DNA of 58,843 nt from assembly GCA_035445085.1 (NCBI GenBank), contig DAOMQA010000016.1, forward strand, positions 1 to 58,843, in the 5' to 3' direction. Under the pieces are notes generated by a model. It was given only the letters and a program-made list of their open reading frames with translations, did no database searches and was not told where the DNA came from. The position numbers were made by a program, and so were the translations under genes. Numbering within the stretch: position 1 is the stretch's first letter; every line of letters starts with the position of its first letter. This DNA is from JBDHXE01 sp035445085. GTDB lineage: Bacteria; Bacteroidota; Ignavibacteria; Kapaibacteriales; UBA2268. Positions 8,984 to 16,776 of this stretch are shown here, in pieces.

Positions 8984-11008
8984 ATGAAAATAATAACACT
9001 TGTACTTACAGTTATTTTAATATGTAATGTACTATTAGCCAAACCCAAATCAGTAACTTTATTATTTCCAAAAGGAGGCGAGTCGTTTCGCGCTGGGAGT
9101 TCGCAGAATATTAAATGGGATACTACTGGTACTTTAGGTGCTTCTTGGACTTTTCAGTTTGGAACTTCAAAAGAAGGTCCTTGGACTAATTTACAAGGAG
9201 CAGTGAACAAATTAGACTCCGCTAAAAATAGGGGTACACTTGATGGTGGTTTTAGGGTTCCTGCTGTCAAATCAAACAGTGGATATTTAAGAATGGTTTA
9301 TAATAACCCAGATGGAACTTTAGATAATAGTTTGTTTAGTGTAAATGATGTACCATTTAGTATAGAGCAACCTGAAGCGACACGTGCAGATTCAATATTA
9401 AGGGATGCTATAACAAGTAAGATAAAATTATCCTCTAATAAAATATATGCTTTAGATGGATATTTGTATGTTGATGAAGGAGCAGAACTTCATATAGAAG
9501 CTGGCACGATAATAATAGGCGATACTGTGGGGCAAAATTCTGCTATATGTGTAAATAGAGGAGGCAAAATATTTGCTCAAGGTACTAATGAAAAGCCTAT
9601 TGTGTTTACTAGTTCAGCTAAGCCTAACCAAAGAAGAGGTGGAGATTGGGGCGGAATACTAATATGTGGCAAAGCATCAACTAATCACCCTGGTGGCGAG
9701 GCAGCTTTAGAAGGTGGGATAGCAGACCAAACTACTAAACGTGGATTTTTTGGAGGTGGCTTAACTCCTGATGATTATGATAATAGTGGTATTTTAGAAT
9801 ATATAAGGATAGAATTTGCCGGAATAGCTGCTGCTCCCAACCAAGAATTAAATTCTCTTACATTGGGAGCAGTTGGGAAAGGTACTAAGATAAATCATAT
9901 TCAAATAAGTTATGCTAATGATGATGCTATTGAATGGTTTGGAGGTACTGTAGATGTTAAATATATATCAATAATTGGGACCTTAGATGACGATTTAGAT
10001 TGCGATAATGGATACAACGGAAGAGTGCAATTTGGTATTATTCAAAGATTTAAAGATAGGGCAGACGTATCTACTTCAGAGACTTTTGAAATAGATAACA
10101 ACTCAAGTGGGTCGTTTGCCCAGCCTTATACAAGCCCGATATTTTCTAATATTACTACAATTGGTCCAATTCAGGATACAAGCTGGGTTAGCTCTTCAAC
10201 TGGAGTAGCTGAAGGTACTTTTCATACGAGATTCGGTGCAGCCGCACAAATTAGACGAAATGCAAGAGCTTCAATATTTAATAGCCTTATTGTAGGTTGG
10301 AATAGAGGTATAGAATTATTAAGTGAGCCTACTCAATTTGCAGCTTTAAACGATTCATTAATGTTTAAAAATAATAGCTTATATGGTATCAAAGGCGATG
10401 TATTAAGAAAAGATGGCCAAAATTCGGATATTAACATTGAATGGTTAGCAAATCAGTCTAATAACAATAATATTGATGTGTCAGATCCACACAACTCTCG
10501 CTTAACTAATCCATTTCTTATTGGATTAGGATTTAATCCCGTACCATCCAACTCTTCTAATGACTTGAATAATGCAAAATATGACAATGGAAATACAATA
10601 GTTAATATTAATGATGACTTTTTTGATAAGGTGAATTATAGAGGTGCATTTTCAACTGATATTACAAAAAGATGGGATTTACCATGGTGCGAATATGACC
10701 CAATCAATAAAGAATATATTACTAGTATAAATGAAGCTTATGTTTGGAATTTAGAAGTAAATGTATTTCCTAATCCGACATCGAATAGTATAAAAATAAG
10801 TTATCAAATTCCTGTCGATGATTTTGTTACAATTACGCTCTTTGACAACAATGGTAGAATAGTAGATACTTTTTTACAAAATACATTTCAAAGCCAAGGA
10901 TTTTATGAATTTTCTATAAACGTAAATAAATTACATAATGGCTTATATTTGTTGAAATTACAGACAAAGTCAAATGTAATAATTAAAAAAATTAGTGTTA
11001 TCAAGTAA
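8984..11008 (+). CDS. Secreted right-handed beta-helix protein with T9SS sorting domain
   Basis: A 674-residue exported protein. The signal peptide (MKIITLVLTV...LLA) begins at the ATG at 8984, preceded by AGGAAA; a longer reading frame from 8930 would overlap the receptor gene and hide the signal peptide, so I reject it. Residues ~22-110 resemble the Ser/Thr-rich GPI-anchored (Kre9/KNH-like) beta domain (FPKGGESF, IKWDTTG). The middle (~130-560) is a parallel beta-helix rich in Gly, Asn and Asp (GDWGGILICG, NDDAIEWFGG, LDDDLDCDNG). The last ~85 residues are a T9SS type A signal (FPNPTSNSIKI, GLYLLKL). It forms an operon with the TonB receptor, so it may be a surface ligand-capture partner; this is inference. 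The acidic loops suggest metal binding, also inference. Confidence 0.85.
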   Translation: MKIITLVLTVILICNVLLAKPKSVTLLFPKGGESFRAGSSQNIKWDTTGTLGASWTFQFGTSKEGPWTNLQGAVNKLDSAKNRGTLDGGFRVPAVKSNSGYLRMVYNNPDGTLDNSLFSVNDVPFSIEQPEATRADSILRDAITSKIKLSSNKIYALDGYLYVDEGAELHIEAGTIIIGDTVGQNSAICVNRGGKIFAQGTNEKPIVFTSSAKPNQRRGGDWGGILICGKASTNHPGGEAALEGGIADQTTKRGFFGGGLTPDDYDNSGILEYIRIEFAGIAAAPNQELNSLTLGAVGKGTKINHIQISYANDDAIEWFGGTVDVKYISIIGTLDDDLDCDNGYNGRVQFGIIQRFKDRADVSTSETFEIDNNSSGSFAQPYTSPIFSNITTIGPIQDTSWVSSSTGVAEGTFHTRFGAAAQIRRNARASIFNSLIVGWNRGIELLSEPTQFAALNDSLMFKNNSLYGIKGDVLRKDGQNSDINIEWLANQSNNNNIDVSDPHNSRLTNPFLIGLGFNPVPSNSSNDLNNAKYDNGNTIVNINDDFFDKVNYRGAFSTDITKRWDLPWCEYDPINKEYITSINEAYVWNLEVNVFPNPTSNSIKISYQIPVDDFVTITLFDNNGRIVDTFLQNTFQSQGFYEFSINVNKLHNGLYLLKLQTKSNVIIKKISVIK

Positions 11009-11032
11009 TAAAATTAATAGATAACCGATAAT

Positions 11033-11064
11033 AAAAAGAGGAGGGTTTTACCTTCTCTTTTTTT
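11033..11064 (+). terminator. Rho-independent terminator after the TonB/beta-helix operon
   Basis: AAGAGGAGG pairs with CCTTCTCTT (one G-T wobble) around a six-base GTTTTA loop and is followed by a T-run. The T-run ends only three bases before the nadE ribosome binding site. Confidence 0.8.
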
Positions 11065-11081
11065 ATTAGGTGGTGTTGCTT

Positions 11082-13034
11082 ATGAAATCAATCAATGAAA
11101 TAGGTTTAGTTAGGGTTGCGACTGTCAGTCCCAAAGTATACATAGCAGATACAAACAATAATTTGATAGAAATTAAGAAGAGTATTTCTGAATTAACTGA
11201 AAGGGGAGTACAAATTGCTGTTTTTCCAGAATTATGCCTTACTTCATATTCTTGTGGTGATTTATTTTTGCAAACTACATTAATAACTAACGCCTTACAA
11301 TCATTAGTTAAACTTAAGGAATACTCTCATAAGCTAAATATTACTATAATTGTTGGTTTACCCTTGCAGCATAATTCTAAATTATATAATGTTGCTGCAG
11401 TAATTTATCAAGGTAAGATATTAGGCTTAATACCTAAACAATACCTTAGTAACTATGGTGAATTTTATGAAAACCGATGGTTTAGCTCGTCAGATACATT
11501 AAATGATTTTACTCATATAATTGATGGGGAAGAGATTCCATTTTCACAGAATATAATTTTTGAATTAGAATCAATTAATGGTGCTAAGTTCTCAATTGAA
11601 ATTTGCGAAGACTTATGGGCGGTGCAATCGCCAAGCCAATCACATTCGATTAATGGTGCTAATATTATATTTAACCTTTCCGCTAGTACAGAATACTTAG
11701 GTAAATATCAATATCGTCGCGAGTTAGTCAAAATGCAGTCTTCAAAATTATTAACAGCTTATGTATATTCTTCGGCTTCATCTTTAGAATCTACCTCCGA
11801 TGCTATTTTCTCTGGGCATTTGCTAATTGCTGAAAATGGTAAAATAGTTGCCGAATCAGAAATATTAAAATTAGATTCAAACTTCGTGCTTTATGACATT
11901 GATATAAGCTATTTGAATAGTGTTAGAATACGCAATAAGACTTTTGCAAATTCTACAAATACTCTTAAATACCAATATGTAAAGATAGCTGATGGTATAA
12001 TAAAAGATAAGTGTATTATTAGAAATATTCCGAAGTTACCTTTTATTCCACAAGATAGCCGTAACAGAACGCAAGTTTGCAAGGAAATATCAGATATTCA
12101 AGCTACAGCTTTAGCACGGCGTTTTTTACATACAAATTCCCAAAAGGCGGTAATTGGCCTGTCGGGCGGCTTGGACTCTACATTGGCTCTTTTGGCGACG
12201 ATTCAATCATTTGCTAAGATTAATAAAGCAATATCTGATATTATTTGCGTAACAATGCCCGGATTCGGTACGAGTTTAGAAACAAAATCGAATGTAAAAG
12301 AATTAGCAACATTACTAAATATTGAGTTGTTAGAAATAGATATTATACCATCGGTTACGCAACATTTTATTGATATTGGGCACGAAATTGACAACTATGA
12401 TATAACATTTGAAAATTCACAAGCTAGAATGCGAACAATGATACTAATGGATATTGCAAATAAAAGGAATGGCATAGTTATTGGCACAGGTGATATGTCC
12501 GAAATAGCTCTTGGTTGGAGTACCTACAATGGAGATCAAATGTCTATGTATGGTTTAAATTCTGGTATCCCTAAAACATTAATAAAGTATATAATTGAAT
12601 GGTATGCTGATGAAATATATAGTAATTCAATATCTGATATTCTCAAAAGCATCACAACTACCCCTATATCTCCAGAATTATTACCCTTAGATAACCAAGG
12701 GCGAATAACTCAAGAAACAGAAAAAAATATAGGACCATACATTTTAAATGACTTTTTTATCTATTATTTTATAAGAAATTCATATGAACCAAAAAAAATA
12801 TTAGAATTTGCAAAAGTTGCATTCAATCACGACTACAAGGAATTTGAGATTAAATTTTGGCTTATAAAATTTTTTAAAAGGTTTTTTTCACAGCAATTTA
12901 AACGAAACTCTAACCCAGATGGCATAAAAGTTGGTAGTATTTCTTTATCTCAGAGGGCAGATTGGAGAATGCCTTCGGAAGCAGTTGTAAATGAATGGAT
13001 AGAAGATTTGGAAAGGAGTGAAAATGATATTTGA
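11082..13034 (+). CDS. nadE: Glutamine-dependent NAD+ synthetase
   Basis: Converts deamido-NAD to NAD+ using glutamine-derived ammonia, the last step of NAD synthesis. The 650-residue protein has an N-terminal nitrilase-type glutaminase domain with the expected triad (E50 in FPELCLTSY, K119 in LIPKQYL, C175 in IEICEDLW). The C-terminal ATP-pyrophosphatase domain carries SGGLDS at 361-366. Length is normal for the two-domain enzyme. I start at the ATG at 11082, nine bases after AGGTGG at 11067-11072, rather than at the GTG at 11070, which overlaps that site. The gene follows directly behind a terminator hairpin and overlaps the next gene by 11 bases. Confidence 0.95.
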   Translation: MKSINEIGLVRVATVSPKVYIADTNNNLIEIKKSISELTERGVQIAVFPELCLTSYSCGDLFLQTTLITNALQSLVKLKEYSHKLNITIIVGLPLQHNSKLYNVAAVIYQGKILGLIPKQYLSNYGEFYENRWFSSSDTLNDFTHIIDGEEIPFSQNIIFELESINGAKFSIEICEDLWAVQSPSQSHSINGANIIFNLSASTEYLGKYQYRRELVKMQSSKLLTAYVYSSASSLESTSDAIFSGHLLIAENGKIVAESEILKLDSNFVLYDIDISYLNSVRIRNKTFANSTNTLKYQYVKIADGIIKDKCIIRNIPKLPFIPQDSRNRTQVCKEISDIQATALARRFLHTNSQKAVIGLSGGLDSTLALLATIQSFAKINKAISDIICVTMPGFGTSLETKSNVKELATLLNIELLEIDIIPSVTQHFIDIGHEIDNYDITFENSQARMRTMILMDIANKRNGIVIGTGDMSEIALGWSTYNGDQMSMYGLNSGIPKTLIKYIIEWYADEIYSNSISDILKSITTTPISPELLPLDNQGRITQETEKNIGPYILNDFFIYYFIRNSYEPKKILEFAKVAFNHDYKEFEIKFWLIKFFKRFFSQQFKRNSNPDGIKVGSISLSQRADWRMPSEAVVNEWIEDLERSENDI

Positions 13035-13689
13035 TGAAAATTACCCAATAAAAGTAGTATTAGCTGATGATCATGAAATTGTTCGAGCCGGTATAAAAAG
13101 ACTTCTATCTGTGGATAAATCTATTAAAGTTGTAGCAGAGGCTCAGAATGGCGCCGAAGCTATTGAAGCTGTACAATACCATAAACCTGATATTGCTTTA
13201 TTAGATATTTTAATGCCTGTGATGACTGGAATTGAAGCTGTGAAAAATATCAAAACTACACTCCCAGAAACCTTTACAGTTATACTAACTGCGTTTGAAG
13301 ATTCTAAGCATTTAGAACTTGCTCTAAATACAGGGGCAGATGGCTACCTTACTAAAGATATAAAAGCAAAAGATCTGACCGAAGCAATGCATAAAGTAAT
13401 GGAAGGGGAGCGAGTATTTAGCAAATCTATACTTCTAATATTACAAAACCATTATGTAACAAAATCGCATATTGAAGAACCACCTATCAGTATAACTAAA
13501 AGGGAACAAGATATTTTAAATTTAGTTGCTGATGGGCTAACTAGCAACGACATAGCTCAAGAATTAAGTTTATCAATTAGAACCATTGAATCCCATAGAT
13601 ATAATTTAATGCAAAAGTTAAATCTAAAAAGCACCGCTCAACTTATAAAATATGCAATTATGTATAACACAGAGAGGCGAACTAATTAA
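13024..13689 (+). CDS. NarL/FixJ-type response regulator
   Basis: A 221-residue two-component response regulator. The receiver domain has the acidic pair D15/D16 (LADDHE), phospho-acceptor D61 (LLDILMP), a conserved Thr (ILTAFED) and Lys (YLTKDI). The C-terminal LuxR-type helix-turn-helix (TKREQDILNLVADG, SIRTIESHRYN) binds DNA. I chose the ATG at 13024, five bases after AAGGAG, over the GTG at 13018. The start lies inside the last codons of nadE, implying translational coupling. No histidine kinase is nearby, so its signal and targets are unknown. Confidence 0.92.
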   Translation: MIFDENYPIKVVLADDHEIVRAGIKRLLSVDKSIKVVAEAQNGAEAIEAVQYHKPDIALLDILMPVMTGIEAVKNIKTTLPETFTVILTAFEDSKHLELALNTGADGYLTKDIKAKDLTEAMHKVMEGERVFSKSILLILQNHYVTKSHIEEPPISITKREQDILNLVADGLTSNDIAQELSLSIRTIESHRYNLMQKLNLKSTAQLIKYAIMYNTERRTN

Positions 13690-13722
13690 ATTCCGAATCT
13701 AATATTATGCTACAATTTTCAC

Positions 13723-13778
13723 AAAAGTACGGATTTAAGTATTTTTTTTTTGCTATTAAGCATATATTACGTACTTTT
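13723..13778. repeat. Inverted repeat AAAAGTACG/CGTACTTTT upstream of pckA
   Basis: Nine-base perfect arms (13723-13731 and 13770-13778) flank a 38-base spacer with a ten-T run. TTTTCACA occurs at both ends of the element, overlapping the left arm and continuing past the right one. It lies 58 bases before the pckA start, so it may be a regulatory site, a long hairpin, or part of the upstream gene's terminator. Confidence 0.4.
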
Positions 13779-13836
13779 CACATTTAGTTTTTGATAAAAT
13801 CAAAATAATTATTGTAATTATAATAAAGGATTGATT

Positions 13837-15483
13837 ATGAATTATCATGAATTTAATACTCCAGCTTCTAATCATAGTGGAGAATTTGTTGGCAATTATG
13901 GTTTAGAAAACCATGGATTAACAAACTTAAAAAGAGTTTATTGGAATTTACCAACTTCTGCACTTATTGAAGAGGCAACGTTCCGCGGAGAGGTACATTT
14001 AGTAGAAGGTGGGGCTGTTGCTGTAAATACTGGCAAATGGACTGCACGTGCTGCTAAAGACAAGTTTATCGTTTCAGAAGATACTACAAAAGATAAAATT
14101 TGGTGGGGTGCAAACAATCGCCCAATAGAAGTAGAAAAATTTGACAAATTACTAAGTAAAGTTCAAGCATACTTACAAGGTCGTGAAGTTTTTGTTCAAG
14201 ATGTATATGTTGGTGCTGACAACAATCACTCTATGCCTATCAGAGTCATTACTCAATTAGCGTGGCAAAGCCATTTCGCTCGTAATATGTTTATTACGGT
14301 TGATGATAATGAAAAACTTAAAAATCATATCCCTGAATTTACACTAATTGCTGCACCTGATTTCAAATGTGATCCAGAAGTAGATGGAACAAGAACAGAA
14401 ACGGCGATTATTTTAAATTTTGAGAAAAAGATTGCTTTAGTATTAGGTTCGCATTATAGTGGCGAGATTAAGAAATCATTCTTTACTGTAATGAATTTCT
14501 TGCAACCTTTAAATGGTATTATGACTATGCATTGTTCTGCTAATGTAGGCAAAGAGGGTGATGTAGCCTTATTCTTTGGACTATCTGGTACAGGTAAAAC
14601 AACTTTATCTGCTGACCCTAATCGCTTCCTGATTGGCGATGATGAACATGGTTGGAGTGACGATAGTGTATACAATTTTGAAGGTGGTTGCTATGCAAAA
14701 GTTATTAGACTTTCTGCTGATCACGAACCAGAAATTTATGCTACAACGAAAATGTTTGGTACAATTTTAGAAAATGTTGTTTTTGATGAATCTACTCGTA
14801 AAATTAACTTAGATAGTGATAAGTATACTGAAAATACAAGAGCATCTTACCCATTAGAATTTATTCCTAATGCTTTAGACGAAAAAATGTCAAACTCGCA
14901 TCCTAAAAATGTTATATTTTTAACATGCGATGCTACTGGTGTCTTACCTCCTGTTTCTAAATTGAACTTAGAGCAATCAATGTACCATTTTATTAGCGGC
15001 TATACTTCTAAAATAGCTGGTACTGAAATCGGCTTAGGCAAAGAGCCTCAATTGGCATTCAGTGCATGCTTTGGCGCACCGTTTATGGTTCATCATCCAT
15101 ATTACTATGCTCAATTATTAAAAGAGAAAATGGAAAAACATGGTGCTAACTGCTGGCTAGTCAATACTGGCTGGGTAGGTGGCAAATTTGGTGTTGGCAG
15201 TAGAATATCAATTAAGCATACTAGAAATATCCTAAACGCTATACTTGATGGTCATTTAGAAAATGTTGAATTTAGTCAAGATAAAGTTTTTGGCTTTGGT
15301 GTTCCATTGTCTTGCCCAAATGTACCAGCTGAAGTATTAGTGCCAGAAAATTCTTGGGAAAATAAACAAGACTATTGGGATAAATATGATGGCTTAGCTG
15401 CTAAGTATATCGAGAATTTTAAATCTTATGAAGACGTGGTACCAGCTGAGGTTAAAAATGGCGGTCCTACAAGAATAAGCTAA
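13837..15483 (+). CDS. pckA: Phosphoenolpyruvate carboxykinase (ATP)
   Basis: Interconverts oxaloacetate + ATP and PEP + CO2 + ADP in gluconeogenesis or anaplerosis. At 548 residues it has the usual length of the ATP-dependent enzyme. The kinase-1a P-loop GLSGTGKTT (~248-256) is followed by the metal-binding kinase-2 motif FLIGDDEHGW. NTGWVGGKFGVGSR and the adenine-binding ISIKHTR segment are also present. The start is the ATG at 13837, six bases after AAAGGA; the TTG at 13831 is too close to that site. It is monocistronic, with its own terminator. Confidence 0.96.
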   Translation: MNYHEFNTPASNHSGEFVGNYGLENHGLTNLKRVYWNLPTSALIEEATFRGEVHLVEGGAVAVNTGKWTARAAKDKFIVSEDTTKDKIWWGANNRPIEVEKFDKLLSKVQAYLQGREVFVQDVYVGADNNHSMPIRVITQLAWQSHFARNMFITVDDNEKLKNHIPEFTLIAAPDFKCDPEVDGTRTETAIILNFEKKIALVLGSHYSGEIKKSFFTVMNFLQPLNGIMTMHCSANVGKEGDVALFFGLSGTGKTTLSADPNRFLIGDDEHGWSDDSVYNFEGGCYAKVIRLSADHEPEIYATTKMFGTILENVVFDESTRKINLDSDKYTENTRASYPLEFIPNALDEKMSNSHPKNVIFLTCDATGVLPPVSKLNLEQSMYHFISGYTSKIAGTEIGLGKEPQLAFSACFGAPFMVHHPYYYAQLLKEKMEKHGANCWLVNTGWVGGKFGVGSRISIKHTRNILNAILDGHLENVEFSQDKVFGFGVPLSCPNVPAEVLVPENSWENKQDYWDKYDGLAAKYIENFKSYEDVVPAEVKNGGPTRIS

Positions 15484-15509
15484 TTTTCTTAGATTTATTT
15501 GATTTTTTT

Positions 15510-15548
15510 AATAGAGATTGATAAAAGCTACCAATCTCTATTTTTTTA
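15510..15548 (+). terminator. Rho-independent terminator of pckA
   Basis: An 11-bp perfect stem (AATAGAGATTG / CAATCTCTATT) with an 11-base loop runs into a T tract. On the opposite strand the stem is followed by A residues, so it serves pckA and not queA. Confidence 0.88.
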
Positions 15549-16775
15549 TTACTTGGCATCAAAGAGGAAAGAGCTATCTCCATAGCTCAAAAATCTAAAG
15601 CTATTTGTAATAGCGTAATTATAGGCTGTTTTCCATAAATCGTAACCTATGAATGAAGACACTAATAAGAGTAAGGTACTTTTTGGTAAGTGAAAATTAG
15701 TGAAAATTCCGTTAATAATTTTATATTTATAGCCTTGTGAAATTAATAAACTCGTATTTCCTTCTAAAGTACTTATATTATTATCTTGCATATATTTAAT
15801 AAGTTGTTCTAAAGTATGTATTATATCAAATTTCTCGTCTGAGTCATAAGGCTCATATTGGTCTAATGCAAGATGAAACTTACTCTTATCATTTGAATTT
15901 ATAAATTTGTATGCCCACCATGCTAAGGATTCGATAGTTCTTACCGAAGTTGTTCCTATTGCAATAATATTCCTATTTTCTTTTAAAGCCAACAGTAATG
16001 ATTTAATTGTTGATATATTAATGTTTACTTTCTCACTATGCATTTTATGTAAGTGTATATCATTAGAGCTAATAGGAACAAAAGTACCCATTCCTACATG
16101 TAGTACAATATCTTCAATTATACATTGCTTTGCTTTATATTGGTTAAAAAGAGCGTCGGTAAAATGTAGACCAGCAGTAGGTGCAGCTACAGAACCATTG
16201 GTAGCTGCATATATTGTCTGATATCTTTCTTTATCGAAGTCATTGCTTTCACGTTTAATATAAGGCGGTAGAGGCATTTTACCTATACTATTGATAACTT
16301 CTGAAAAACTTAGATGATTTGCATTCCATTCAAATTGTATTTTGGCAATATTATTTTCAATCTCATGGATACGAGCATATAAAATTATATCATTATGCTT
16401 AATTTCTAAATCTTTTGCATTTTTAATCCGACCACCAATAATACATTCCCAAATTACAGGCGTTTTTGAATTTAAACTTACTTGATAATCAGTAAAGGGC
16501 TTTAAAGGCTTTAAAAGTAATACCTCAATGTTACCACCAGTATACTTTTTCATAAATATTCTTGCTGGCAGTACTTTTGTTGAATTTCTAATGATAAGCG
16601 AATTTTCTGGAATTAAATTTACGGATTCTTCAAATAAATACTCTTTACAATAATTATTTTTCTTATCAACAAAGAGAAGCCGACTACCATCTCTTGTTTC
16701 TTTGGGGTACTCGGCTATCCTGTGTATATCTAATTGATAATTATATAATTCTAAATCAATATCTTCTAATGTCAT
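15549..16775 (-). CDS. queA: tRNA preQ1(34) S-adenosylmethionine ribosyltransferase-isomerase
   Basis: Adds the epoxycyclopentane-diol ring from SAM to preQ1 at tRNA position 34 in queuosine synthesis. Family motifs: YPKETRDGSRLL near the N-terminus, PTAGLHFT, HVGMGTFVPI, IGTTSVRTIES and TNFHLPKSTLLLLV. At 408 residues it is longer than the usual ~340-350; extra sequence lies in the middle (about 75-150) and in the region before the TNFHLPKS motif. The ATG at 16775 is separated from the secA stop by one base, so translation is coupled to secA. Confidence 0.93.
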   Translation of the reverse strand: MTLEDIDLELYNYQLDIHRIAEYPKETRDGSRLLFVDKKNNYCKEYLFEESVNLIPENSLIIRNSTKVLPARIFMKKYTGGNIEVLLLKPLKPFTDYQVSLNSKTPVIWECIIGGRIKNAKDLEIKHNDIILYARIHEIENNIAKIQFEWNANHLSFSEVINSIGKMPLPPYIKRESNDFDKERYQTIYAATNGSVAAPTAGLHFTDALFNQYKAKQCIIEDIVLHVGMGTFVPISSNDIHLHKMHSEKVNINISTIKSLLLALKENRNIIAIGTTSVRTIESLAWWAYKFINSNDKSKFHLALDQYEPYDSDEKFDIIHTLEQLIKYMQDNNISTLEGNTSLLISQGYKYKIINGIFTNFHLPKSTLLLLVSSFIGYDLWKTAYNYAITNSFRFLSYGDSSFLFDAK

Positions 16776-16776
16776 T

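Noticed and set aside
13689..13760. Intrinsic terminator after the response regulator
   Set aside because: There is a ten-T run, but the only stem I can draw in front of it (around TTCCG/CGGA) is short, bulged and has a loop over 30 bases.
15907..16221. 104-codon plus-strand frame inside queA
   Set aside because: Antisense shadow; the minus-strand frame has all QueA motifs.
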